Shown here piece after piece: positions 25,606 through 37,615 of a stretch of 64,000 nt of DNA. Within the stretch, counting starts at the first letter, position 1; the number at the start of each line of letters is the position of its first letter. The stretch is from an uncultured Eubacteriales bacterium. Its GTDB lineage: Bacteria; Bacillota; Clostridia; Christensenellales; Aristaeellaceae. The stretch is from positions 50,141 to 114,140 of the forward strand of contig CACXHY010000007.1 in the NCBI GenBank assembly GCA_902767565.1. The letters are read 5' to 3'. The notes below the pieces were generated by a model that searched no databases, was not told the origin of the DNA, and saw only the letters and a list, made by a program, of their open reading frames with translations. Position numbers and translations under genes: made by a program.

Positions 25606-26229
25606 ATGAAGAGAAGCACAAAACGCCTGATCGCTTTGGCGGCGCTGGCTGTGATCCTGCTGTCGCTGGCCTTTGGCGCCTTCGCCAGTTCCGCGGCGAA
25701 CAGCGGATCGGCTGCGGCGGAGCAGGAGATGAGCGCGGGCCGGCGGAAAACCACCCCCACGCCAAAGCCGGACAAGACGCCGAAGCCCTCGCGGGAGGCG
25801 ACGCCCGCACCGTCCGCAACGCCCGTCCCCGAGCCCGGGGGTCCGACGCTGAGCCCCGTGCCGGAGGGCCCGATCATTGAGCCCCAGGCCATCACGGACT
25901 GGCTCTTTGCCCACGACTTCACCCTGCCGGACAATTTCATCACCAAGAAGGAAGCCCAGGCGCTGGGCTGGCAGAACGGTTACCGCTATGTGTCCGATGC
26001 CGCGCCGGGCAAGTCCATCGGAGGCGACCGGTTCGGCAACTACGAGCGGAAGCTTCCCACCGCGAAGGGGCGGCAGTACTACGAGTGCGACTGCTACTAC
26101 GTGGAAGGCCCGCGCAACGCGTACCGCATCATTTTCTCCAACGACGGTCTGGTCTTCTATACCGAGGACCACTACGAGACCTTCGTGCAGATGTACCCCA
26201 GCGACGCACAGCAGACCCGCGCCCCGTGA
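25606..26229 (+). CDS. Secreted barnase-type ribonuclease
   Basis: A 207-residue exported RNase. Signal peptide 1-30 (LIALAALAVILLSLAFGAFA), a Thr/Pro/Lys linker (TPTPKPDKTPKPS, about 48-90), then a barnase domain (about 95-200): NFITKKEAQALGW, APGKSIGGDRFGNYERKLP, GRQYYECDCYY, GPRNAYRIIFSND, VFYTEDHYETF. The catalytic set is complete and keeps barnase spacing: Glu160, Arg170, Arg174, His189 (Glu73, Arg83, Arg87, His102 in barnase). It should cleave single-stranded RNA, with guanosine preference as inferred. No barstar gene is adjacent. ATG follows GGAGGGG. Confidence 0.92.
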   Translation: MKRSTKRLIALAALAVILLSLAFGAFASSAANSGSAAAEQEMSAGRRKTTPTPKPDKTPKPSREATPAPSATPVPEPGGPTLSPVPEGPIIEPQAITDWLFAHDFTLPDNFITKKEAQALGWQNGYRYVSDAAPGKSIGGDRFGNYERKLPTAKGRQYYECDCYYVEGPRNAYRIIFSNDGLVFYTEDHYETFVQMYPSDAQQTRAP

Positions 26230-26250
26230 CGCGGCAAAGGATGATGGATC

Positions 26251-27267
26251 ATGATCGAGGTATCCGCGGGGATCATCCGCGGCGCGGACGGGCGGATCCT
26301 CGTCTGCAGGCGCGGCGAGGGACGGCGCAACGCGCACCTGTGGGAGTTCCCTGGCGGCAAGCGGGAAAACGGCGAAGACGCCGCGGCCTGCCTGCGGAGA
26401 GAGTTGATGGAAGAGCTCTCCCTTCCCGTGGAGAATCTTCGGATCTGCCATACCGGTGAGGCGGAGGGCATCCGCTTCACCTTTTTGAGCGGAACGACCC
26501 ATGCGGCGCCGGTCGCAGCCGAGCACGAGGAGGTGCGCTTCTCGGCGGCGCGGGATCTGCTGCCGCTGCCCTTCTGCCCGGCGGATGAGCCGGTGGCGAG
26601 AGCGCTGGCCCTGAGCGAGCCGCCGCTGACGGATTTCTTCTGGGATTATGACGGCACCGTGTTTGATACATATCCGGTGATGACGGCGGCCTTTATGAGG
26701 GCATGCACGCTGCAGGGACTCAGCATTTCGGCCGCAGAGACCCTGCCGCTGCTGAAAACCAGCCTGGGGGAGGCTGTCCGGAACGTCAGCACGGCGCACG
26801 CACTGGACGCCGAACGCCTGTATCGGGACTTCCGCGCCATCGAGGCGGAGACGCCCGTGCGCGATCTGCCGCCGATCCCGGGCATCGGGGAACTGCTGAG
26901 GACCCTGCATGAAAAAGGCCACCGCCACTATCTGGTGACGCACCGGGACCGCGCCGCGCTTCGCGCGCTGGAGGCAAAGGGCCTGCTGACCCTGTTTACC
27001 GGCTGGGTGACGGAGGAGGACGGCTTTCCCCGCAAGCCTGATCCCACATCGGTGCTTCACCTTCTCAGCGCACACGGAGTGCGGCCGGAGCAGGCCTGCA
27101 TGATCGGCGACCGCCCCCTGGACGTGGAGGCCGGACGCCGCGCGGGTCTCCTGGGGTGCCTTCTGGACCGGGAAGGATTCTTTCCCGGCGCGGCCTGCGA
27201 TCTGGTTGTCGGAGGCGCGGAGGAACTGACGGCTCTCCTGCGCTTGTCCGCCGCGCTGAACGGCTGA
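26251..27267 (+). CDS. Nudix hydrolase-HAD phosphatase fusion
   Basis: A 338-residue two-domain enzyme. Residues 1-125 form a MutT-like Nudix domain with box GGKRENGEDAAACLRRELMEEL (GX5EX7REXXEEL fits), which hydrolyses nucleotide diphosphates. Residues 127-335 form a HAD phosphatase of the phosphoglycolate phosphatase type: motif I DYDGTVFDTYP, motif II LVTHRD, motif III RKPDP, motif IV CMIGDRPLDVEAGR. A fused pair could turn an NDP-linked or oxidised nucleotide into a monophosphate and then strip the phosphate. The start ATG lies 21 bases after the barnase gene, so they may share a transcript. Confidence 0.88.
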   Translation: MIEVSAGIIRGADGRILVCRRGEGRRNAHLWEFPGGKRENGEDAAACLRRELMEELSLPVENLRICHTGEAEGIRFTFLSGTTHAAPVAAEHEEVRFSAARDLLPLPFCPADEPVARALALSEPPLTDFFWDYDGTVFDTYPVMTAAFMRACTLQGLSISAAETLPLLKTSLGEAVRNVSTAHALDAERLYRDFRAIEAETPVRDLPPIPGIGELLRTLHEKGHRHYLVTHRDRAALRALEAKGLLTLFTGWVTEEDGFPRKPDPTSVLHLLSAHGVRPEQACMIGDRPLDVEAGRRAGLLGCLLDREGFFPGAACDLVVGGAEELTALLRLSAALNG

Positions 27268-27329
27268 GCGGGCAAACTGTCACGACGATTCGCGGGGCTC
27301 CCGTGCCGCGCGTCAGAAAGGAAATGACC

Positions 27330-28829
27330 ATGCAGCAAGACGAACGCTCCAGAATGCTGGGCACCATGAAGATGACACGCCTGATCCCGAAAGTGTCCGT
27401 GCCCATCATGATCTCCATGACCGTGCAGGCAGCCTACAACGTGGTGGACTCCATCTACATCTCCCGCTACGATCCGGACGGCCTGACGGCGGTTTCGCTG
27501 GCCTATCCCTTCCAGATGCTGATGATCGCCCTGTCCGTGGGCATGGGCACGGGCATCGCCAGCCTGGTCTCCCGGAAACTGGGGGAGGGCCGGCGCGATG
27601 AGGCCCGCAAGGCTTCCTGGAACGGCCTTCTGATCGAGGCGGCCGGGTGGCTGCTCTTCGCCCTGGTGGGTCTGCTGCTGGCCCCCGTGCTGGTCGGGCT
27701 CGTGGTGAACGAGGAAACGCTGGTCAATGCCGCCGGCATCCGGCAGATGAGCGAGACCTACCTCTCCATCGTGACCACCTTCTCCCTGGGCCTGTTCATG
27801 TCGGTGCTGGTGGAGCGCCTGCTGCAGGCGACCGGCAACACCATGCTGTCGATGATCACCCAGATCTGCGGTGCGGTCACCAACATCATTCTGGACCCCA
27901 TTTTCATCTTCAATCTGAACATGGGGGTCAAGGGTGCGGCCATCGCCACGATCATCGGACAGTTTACCTCCGCGGGCGTCGGTTTCGTGCTGAATCAGAC
28001 CCGCAACAAGGAACTGCGGCTGAGCCTGAAGGACTTCGGGATCTCATGGCCCTCCATCCGCGGGATCGTGGCGGTGGGCATCCCCTCCGCGGTGATGCAG
28101 GCCATCGGCTCCGTGATGAACGTGGGCCTGAATGCCATCCTCTCCGGTTTTGCAGAGGTGGGCAACGCGGCCGTCAATGTGCTGAACGTGTACTTCAAGC
28201 TGCAGTCCTTCATCTTCATGCCCTGCTTCGGTCTGGGCTCCGGCATGATCGCCATCGTGGGCTACAATTACGGCGCCCGGGCAAAGGAGCGCGTCTATGA
28301 GGCCATCAAGGTGGCGCTGCGGTACGCGATGATCATCATGCTGGTGGGCACCCTGATCTTCCAGATGTTCCCGGACACACTGATGAGCGTATTCGACTCG
28401 GGCGAAGCGGCGCCGGTGACGGAGACCGCGACGGCCGATGATCTGCCGGGCGATGAGACCGCCACTGCTGTGACCGCGGGCGGCGAAGCCGCCGGGGATG
28501 ACGAGTCCGCCCAGAAGCGCCAGGTGGCTGCGCAAATGCGGGAGATGGGCCCTGCGGCCTTGCAGACCATCAGCCTGTGCTTCATCATGGCTGCCATCGG
28601 CATCACGCTGAGCAATGTCTTCCAGGCGCTGGGCAAGGGCATGTACAGCATGATCCTGAGCATCTGCCGTCAGCTGGCGGTGCTGCTGCCGTCGGCATTG
28701 CTGCTGAAGATCATCTTCGGCACCGTGGGTGCGGTGTGGTGGGCCTTCCTGATCGCCGAGGGCGTGTCCTGCGTGCTGTGCCTCCTGATGTACAGGAAAA
28801 TCAGGAGAGACGTTCTGGAAAGCCTTTGA
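27330..28829 (+). CDS. MATE-family multidrug/cation antiporter
   Basis: A 499-residue, twelve-helix MATE exporter (LIPKVSVPIMISMTVQAAYNVVDS at helix 1; ALSVGMGTGIASLVSRKLGEG; ERLLQATGNTMLSMI; the second half begins VAVGIPSAVMQAIGS). It exports drugs or metabolites using Na or H gradients. Unusually, a hydrophilic Ala/Thr/Asp/Glu insert of about 55 residues (SGEAAPVTETATADDLPG to ESAQKRQVAAQMREMG) lies between helices 10 and 11. The second of two nearby ATGs was chosen for spacing from AAAGGAA. Confidence 0.9.
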   Translation: MQQDERSRMLGTMKMTRLIPKVSVPIMISMTVQAAYNVVDSIYISRYDPDGLTAVSLAYPFQMLMIALSVGMGTGIASLVSRKLGEGRRDEARKASWNGLLIEAAGWLLFALVGLLLAPVLVGLVVNEETLVNAAGIRQMSETYLSIVTTFSLGLFMSVLVERLLQATGNTMLSMITQICGAVTNIILDPIFIFNLNMGVKGAAIATIIGQFTSAGVGFVLNQTRNKELRLSLKDFGISWPSIRGIVAVGIPSAVMQAIGSVMNVGLNAILSGFAEVGNAAVNVLNVYFKLQSFIFMPCFGLGSGMIAIVGYNYGARAKERVYEAIKVALRYAMIIMLVGTLIFQMFPDTLMSVFDSGEAAPVTETATADDLPGDETATAVTAGGEAAGDDESAQKRQVAAQMREMGPAALQTISLCFIMAAIGITLSNVFQALGKGMYSMILSICRQLAVLLPSALLLKIIFGTVGAVWWAFLIAEGVSCVLCLLMYRKIRRDVLESL

Positions 28830-28847
28830 ACCGGAAAGGATCGACCG

Positions 28848-28880
28848 AAAAAGGGAGAGCGCTGCGTGGCTCTCCCTTTT
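28848..28880 (+). terminator. Bidirectional terminator between the MATE and PFOR genes
   Basis: GGGAGAG / CTCTCCC stem with AAAAA on the left and TTTT on the right, between converging genes. Confidence 0.88.
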
Positions 28881-28940
28881 CTCGTCGGATGAAACGGCGC
28901 GGACCGCCCGACAGGCAGTGCCGCGCCGTGATTTGCCGCA

Positions 28941-32424
<3,484 letters not shown>

Positions 32425-32432
<8 letters not shown>

Positions 32433-33261
32433 GGCCGGGATCCTCCTCGGTTTCGTCAAAGTGCAGGTCATACAGGGCGGCGGCGCTTCGCCAGCAGATG
32501 TTCTCCAGTTCTTCTCCGGTCAGTCCCAGGGAGAGGAGATCCTCCAGCTCCCGCTTCTGCGGCCAGAAGGGGTAGTCCGTCCCGAAGAGCACCCGCTCCG
32601 ACCCGTAGCGCCGGATGATGTCCCGGGCGGTCTCCTTCTCCAGCCAGTACAGCGATGAACAGCAGTCCACCCACACGTTGGGATACTTCGACAGCTTCAG
32701 GGAGGCCTCCTCCCACACGCTCCAGCCGCCCAGGTGCGCCACCTGCAGCTGCAGACGCGGGAAGGCCTTCGCGACGGCCTCAATGCGGTCGGGATTGGAA
32801 TAATCGTAGCGGTGGTCGCCGCCGTGGATGCAGACCGGAAGGCCGCGCGCCTCGCACTCGCGATAGATCTCCATGGCGCGGGGATCGTCGGCGCGGAACC
32901 GTTGGATGTCCGGGTGCAGCTTCACGCCCTTCAGTCCCAGCGCCACCGCCTCGTCCAGGTCCCGGGCAAAGTCGACGCTGTCGGGGTGCATGGCGCCAAG
33001 CCCGGTCATGCAGCCGCCGCTTTCCCGCACGCTCTGGGCGATGAAGCGGTTGATGCCGGAGACCTGGTGCGGGGTCGTCGCCACCGTGAACACCACGAAA
33101 TGGCTGATCCCGGCCTCGCGCCCGGAGGTCATCAGCTGGGCCGCAGTTCCGTCCCAGGGCTCGCGCGGCAGGCCCTCGTAAAACTCCTCCACCGCGTCCA
33201 CCGCCCGGAGCGCGATCTTCTCCGGGTAGATGTGGCAGTGGCTGTCAATGATTCTGGTCAT
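32425..33261 (-). CDS. Amidohydrolase-2 family metal-dependent hydrolase
   Basis: A 278-residue TIM-barrel amidohydrolase: metal ligands DSHCHIYP at strand 1, GVKLHPD, VCIHGGDHRYDYS, AHLGGWSVWEE and LFGTDYPFWP with the final Asp. Relatives include decarboxylases (ACMSD, OMPDC-like gamma-resorcylate) and lactone hydrolases, so it may hydrolyse or decarboxylate a small acid. There are two adjacent ATGs; the second fits GAGG better. It lies between the acyl-CoA ligase fusion and PFOR, overlapping PFOR, so its product is probably linked to that pathway. A paralogue lies at 55585. Confidence 0.8.
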
Positions 33262-33291
33262 CATGAATCCTCAAAAGGGAAGGAAACGCGC

Positions 33292-35784
33292 TCACGCCGT
33301 CTCCACGCTGGCCGCGGCCTGCAGGCCCAGCCGCTCCACGGCCTGCTCCCGCATCTTGTATTTCTGGATCTTGCCGGCGTCGTTCATGGGGAAGGAGGTG
33401 ACGAATTCGATATACTTGGGCACCTTGTGCTTGGCCATGTGGTCCCGCACGAAGGCCTTCATCTCTTCCTCGGTGGAAGTCTCGCCCTCCTTCAGGATAA
33501 TGCAGGCCATGATCTCCTCGCCCATGGCCTTGTCCGGCACGCCGATGACCTGCACGTCGGAGACCTTGGGGTGGGTGTACATGAACTCCTCGATCTCCTT
33601 GGGATAGATGTTCTCGCCGCCGCGGATGATCATGTCCTTCAGGCGCCCGGTGATGCGGTAGTTGCCCTCGGGCGTGCGGCAGGCCAGGTCGCCGGTATGC
33701 AGCCAGCCGTCCTTGTCGATGGCGGAGGCCGTGGCTTTGGGCATCTTGTAGTAACCCTTCATGATGTTGTAGCCCCGGGCCACGAATTCGCCGATGACCT
33801 CGTCCGGGCAGTCCTCGCCGGTCTCCGGGTCGACGATCTTGCACTCCACCTCCGGGAAGGCCCGGCCCACGGTGGCCACGCGGACCTCCAGGGGATCCGT
33901 GGTGCGGGACATGGTGCAGCCCGGGGATGCCTCAGTCTGGCCGTAAACGATGACGATCTCCGGCATGTGCATCTTGTTCACCACATCCCGCATCACGGCG
34001 ATGGGGCAGGGGCTGCCCGCCATGATGCCGGTGCGCATACAGCTGAAGTCGGTCTTCTCAAAGTCCGGGTGCTCCAGCATGGCGATGAACATGGTGGGGA
34101 CGCCGTGAAAGGCGGTGACGTGCTCGTTGTGGATGCAGGCCAGCGAGGATTTGGGCGAGAAGTAGGGCAGGGGCAGGATCGTGCCCGCGTGCGTCATGGT
34201 GGCGGTCATGGCCAGCACCATGCCGAAGCAGTGGAACATGGGCACCTGGATCATCATCCGATCGGCGGTGGACAGGTCCATGCCGTCGCCGATGCACTTG
34301 CCGTCATTGACGATGTTGTAGTGGGTGAGCATCACGCCCTTGGGGAAGCCGGTGGTGCCGGAGGTGTACTGCATGTTGCAGACATCGTTGACATCCACGG
34401 CCGCAGCCATGCGGCGGATCTCATCCATGGGGGTGCGGGAGGCGTACCGCAGGGAGTCTTCCCAGGTCAGGGCGCCGGGCATCCGGAAGCCCACCGTGAT
34501 GACGTTGCGAAGGAAGGGCAGCCGCCGGGCGTGCATGGGTTCCCCCGGCTTCAGGTCCTTCAGTTCCGGGCACAGCTCATTGATGATCTTGTCATAGTGG
34601 GAATCCCGGTAGCCCTGGATCATGACGAGGGTGTGGGTGTCCGACTGCCGCAGCAGGTACTCGGCCTCGGCGATCTTGTAGGCGGTGTTCATGGTCACCA
34701 GCACCGCGCCGATCTTGGCGGACGCCCAGAAGGTCAGGAACCACTGCGGCACATTGGTGGCCCAGATGGTGACCTTGCTGCCGGCCTTCACCCCGAGTGA
34801 GACCAGCACCCGGGCGAATTCGTCCACATCGTCCCTGAACTGGGAATAGGTGCGGGTATAGTCCAGGGTGGTGTACTTGATGGCCTGCTGATCCGGGAAC
34901 TCCTCGCACACCGCGTCCAGCACCTGGGAGAAGGTCTTGTCGATCAGGGTCTCCTTTTTCCAGAGATATTTGCCGGTGCCCCGGTTGTTGGTGAAGAGGT
35001 GCTTCCGGTTGAGGCGCGTGCTCTCGTAGCCGGAGAGGGTGGAGACAAAATGGGTGAGGATGACCTCCGGGTCCGTCAGCCCTTCCATCCACCGGGGATC
35101 CCACTGCAGCGAGATAAAGCCGTCGTAATTGACCGAGCGCAGGGCGTTCATCAATTCCCGCAGGGGCAGCTCGCCCTCGCCGATCAGCTCCGGCATCGCG
35201 CCGTGCTCCGTGCGGCGGAAGTCATGCAGATGGACATGGCGGACGTAGGCGCCCAGGTTGGTGATGCTCTTCTCCGCGTCCTCCCGGGCTTGCATGCAGG
35301 TGGCGTGCATGTTCCAGCAGGCGGCCAGCCGGTCGTCGGCAAAGCGGTTCAGCAGGTCCCTCAGCCGCTCGGTGTCGGCGTAGGCACCGACGCTGTCCAC
35401 CAGCATGGTCACGCGCTTGTCCGCGACCATGCCTATCAGCTGCCCGAGACGCTCGGCACAGGCCGCCTGGTTGTCCGTGTCGGTGTGGAGCACGATGTAG
35501 GGAATGCCGAGATTCACACACAGCTCCGCGCTGCGGGTGAGCTCAGCCGGAAAATCGGGGTTGGTGAAGTCGCCCACCGTGTCCACACAGGGGATGGAGA
35601 GCCCTTTCTCCAGCAGGTCCCGGCGTGTCTTCGCGGAGAGCTCCGGGTTGGCCGGGCTGTGCTTTCCCTGCAGGGCGGGGGCGTCGCACAACTCGATCCC
35701 CTGAAGGCGCATCTGGAAGGCCGCGCCGCACAGCTCCGCCCAGGTGAGGCTCTCCCAGTGCTGGATGGAAAAAGCAAGTCTCAC
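33292..35784 (-). CDS. TIM-barrel (xylose-isomerase-like)/acyl-CoA ligase fusion
   Basis: An 830-residue fusion. Residues 1-255 match the sugar phosphate isomerase/epimerase (AP endonuclease 2-like) barrel: MRLAFSIQHWESLTWAEL, GIELCDAP, IVLHTDTDNQ, AACWNMHATCM, YVRHVHLHDF, GEGELPLRE, FISLQWDP, with putative metal ligands Glu31, His160, His185/187. Residues 285-830 are a complete ANL acyl-CoA synthetase: TSGTTGFPKG (474-483), YGQTEASPG, GWLHTGDLA, GRLKDMIIRGGENIYPKEIE and the catalytic Lys in DAGKIQK. The GTG start uses GAGGAGG inside the end of the previous gene. Likely activates a carboxylic acid; the barrel may make or modify that acid. The fusion is unusual. Confidence 0.85.
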   Translation of the reverse strand: MRLAFSIQHWESLTWAELCGAAFQMRLQGIELCDAPALQGKHSPANPELSAKTRRDLLEKGLSIPCVDTVGDFTNPDFPAELTRSAELCVNLGIPYIVLHTDTDNQAACAERLGQLIGMVADKRVTMLVDSVGAYADTERLRDLLNRFADDRLAACWNMHATCMQAREDAEKSITNLGAYVRHVHLHDFRRTEHGAMPELIGEGELPLRELMNALRSVNYDGFISLQWDPRWMEGLTDPEVILTHFVSTLSGYESTRLNRKHLFTNNRGTGKYLWKKETLIDKTFSQVLDAVCEEFPDQQAIKYTTLDYTRTYSQFRDDVDEFARVLVSLGVKAGSKVTIWATNVPQWFLTFWASAKIGAVLVTMNTAYKIAEAEYLLRQSDTHTLVMIQGYRDSHYDKIINELCPELKDLKPGEPMHARRLPFLRNVITVGFRMPGALTWEDSLRYASRTPMDEIRRMAAAVDVNDVCNMQYTSGTTGFPKGVMLTHYNIVNDGKCIGDGMDLSTADRMMIQVPMFHCFGMVLAMTATMTHAGTILPLPYFSPKSSLACIHNEHVTAFHGVPTMFIAMLEHPDFEKTDFSCMRTGIMAGSPCPIAVMRDVVNKMHMPEIVIVYGQTEASPGCTMSRTTDPLEVRVATVGRAFPEVECKIVDPETGEDCPDEVIGEFVARGYNIMKGYYKMPKATASAIDKDGWLHTGDLACRTPEGNYRITGRLKDMIIRGGENIYPKEIEEFMYTHPKVSDVQVIGVPDKAMGEEIMACIILKEGETSTEEEMKAFVRDHMAKHKVPKYIEFVTSFPMNDAGKIQKYKMREQAVERLGLQAAASVETA

Positions 35785-35787
35785 GGC

Positions 35788-37194
35788 TTACGCCTCCTCA
35801 TACACGATTTTGTTCAGCGCGTTGATGTAGGCCCGGATCGCCGCGCCGATGATGTCTGTGGAGATGCCGTTGCCGGAGTACAGCCGGCCGTCGGCCCGCA
35901 GCTTCACCAGTGCGCTGCCCATGGCCTCGCGCCCCTCGGTGACGGACTGGATCTGGAAATCGTCCAGCTCGTAGTGATGGCCGATGATCTGCTCGATGGC
36001 CAGGAAGGCCGCGTCGATGGGGCCGTCGCCCACAGAGACGCCGCGCAGCTTCTCGCCGCTTTTTTCCAGGGTGATGTTGGCGGTCGCGGTGATGATGTTT
36101 CCGCTGTTGATGACATAACTGTCGAGGCGATACGTGGACGGCACCTGCAGGGCGGTGGAGGCCACAATGGCGTCCAGCTCCCTGGCGCTGACCACATTCT
36201 TCTTCACAGCCACACGCTTGAAGGCTTCATACACCCGGGCGCCGTCCTCCTCGCTGAGATCGTAGCCCAGTTGCCGCACGGCCTTGGTGACATCCGCCTG
36301 CGTGTCGTCCGCGTCGAGGCACAGCCCCGGGGTCTCGTCCGGCATGATGCCCGAGAGCGCGGAGGACTCGGCCTTGCGCGCCGACATCATGCGCTCCAGC
36401 TGACCGGCTGTGCGGGAAAGCTCGGTCGTGCGAAGCGAAGTCCCCAAGTCCAGATCCTGGCCGCGCATCTGAATGAATTCGGCCATATCGCTCAGCGTGG
36501 CCCCGCCGCCGGGCACCGCGGAGCACTTGACGCCGTCCGCGCCGGCCATGATCGCCGCCGCCGCACAGGCAGCCGCCATGTGCATGCCGTCGGATACCTC
36601 CGCGTACCACTCGGCGTTCACGTCGGGGAGCGACTCACGGGTCTCCTTCACAAAGGCGGCGAACTCGCCGGGCAGCATCACGCCCGCCGTGTCGCAGAGG
36701 GTCACGCGGGTCGCGCCGTTCTCGCACGCCGTGCCGATGACCTGCACGAGGAAGTCGCGCTCCGCCCGTGTGGCGTCCAGGCAGCACAGCTCCACATCCT
36801 CGCAGCGGGAGCGGCACTGCTTCACCTGGCCTGCGACGGCTTCCAGCATGGCGGGCGCCTTCTTGTGCGCGGCGTATTCCATGCCCACGGGGGAACAGGG
36901 CACCGCCAGCGACAGGCGGGGATGCCTTGCGGAACGGATGCTCTCCCATACGGCGGAGAGATCCGTCTCGGTGACGGAAACAGGTGCCGTCAGCGCGGTG
37001 GAGACCAGGGAGGCGATGGTCTTGCCGGAGAGCTGATCCGCCTTGCTGCCGTTCATCGGCGGCAGCTCGATGGCGTCAACACGCAGGCGGTCGAGGCTCC
37101 GGGCCATTTCCAGCTTTTCCTTGAAGGTCAGGGCGTCTTCGCGCATATTGTTGGCGATGCGGAGAGTCGTGTCGATCAGCTTGATGGTTTTCAT
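35788..37194 (-). CDS. Divergent 2-isopropylmalate/citramalate synthase-like protein
   Basis: A 468-residue HMGL-fold protein with a LeuA-type C-terminal regulatory (dimer) domain (about 340-468: TYRLDSYVINSGNIITATANI, GDGPIDAAFLAIEQIIG, GREAMGSALVKL). The catalytic barrel is degenerate: the usual DTTLRDG is DTTLRIA (metal-binding Asp replaced by Ile13), the HxHND metal motif is EVSDG (Glu199, Ser201), and GxGERxGN is GGGATLS. Condensing activity by the usual mechanism is doubtful; it may be a sensor or a different lyase. ATG follows AGGAGC. First gene of the T-box operon. Confidence 0.75.
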   Translation of the reverse strand: MKTIKLIDTTLRIANNMREDALTFKEKLEMARSLDRLRVDAIELPPMNGSKADQLSGKTIASLVSTALTAPVSVTETDLSAVWESIRSARHPRLSLAVPCSPVGMEYAAHKKAPAMLEAVAGQVKQCRSRCEDVELCCLDATRAERDFLVQVIGTACENGATRVTLCDTAGVMLPGEFAAFVKETRESLPDVNAEWYAEVSDGMHMAAACAAAAIMAGADGVKCSAVPGGGATLSDMAEFIQMRGQDLDLGTSLRTTELSRTAGQLERMMSARKAESSALSGIMPDETPGLCLDADDTQADVTKAVRQLGYDLSEEDGARVYEAFKRVAVKKNVVSARELDAIVASTALQVPSTYRLDSYVINSGNIITATANITLEKSGEKLRGVSVGDGPIDAAFLAIEQIIGHHYELDDFQIQSVTEGREAMGSALVKLRADGRLYSGNGISTDIIGAAIRAYINALNKIVYEEA

Positions 37195-37242
37195 GCTTTT
37201 GCTCCTGTTCCGATCATGATAGGCGGTGTCTGGTCCTGCTGT

Positions 37243-37275
37243 AAGAAAAGCCCCAGAAATCATACGACTTCTGGG
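37243..37275 (-). terminator. T-box terminator hairpin
   Basis: Minus strand CCCAGAA / TTCTGGG with a 10-base loop, then GCTTTTCTT. It competes with the antiterminator carrying the T-box sequence. Confidence 0.88.
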
Positions 37276-37502
37276 ACGACTTTCACAAATCGCGGTACCA
37301 CCCGGATTCCCCCTTGCGGGAGCTCTCATCAGCGCTCTGTCAAGCGCCATGCCATGGTCACGGGGCAAGCCGGATCTCCCTACCGGGATACCATTCAGGA
37401 GATCTGCTCGGGCAGGAGACTGCCTTTCGTCGCCACACCGGCTTGCACCGACCGCCGGCTCTCTGCAGTGGGAAGACGAGGACATAGTGCCGTCATCGCA
37501 TT
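37243..37502 (-). promoter_or_regulatory. T-box leader (tRNA-sensing riboswitch)
   Basis: Reading the minus strand: stem I begins about GCGATGACGG and contains the distal loop motifs AGAGAGCCGG and GGTGCAAGCCGG; its 3' side reads GCAGATCTCCTGAATG; then the universal T-box GGGTGGTACCGCG (37291-37303, antiterminator) and a terminator. The specifier codon is best read as ATC (Ile) at 37401-37403, with the overlapping CTC (Leu) as an alternative. Uncharged tRNA would switch on the four-gene operon ending in PFOR. A TATGAT -10 box lies at 37507-37512, with no clear -35. Confidence 0.93.
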
Positions 37503-37615
37503 TGTAATCATAACTTGTGTTCCGGGAATGGAACGCTCTGAAGTTTAGCCCATCGGGGGGAGATTGTCAAGACGGCAGCCCGCCCCTCTGTCCAAAAAAC
37601 AGCGGCAGTACAAGC

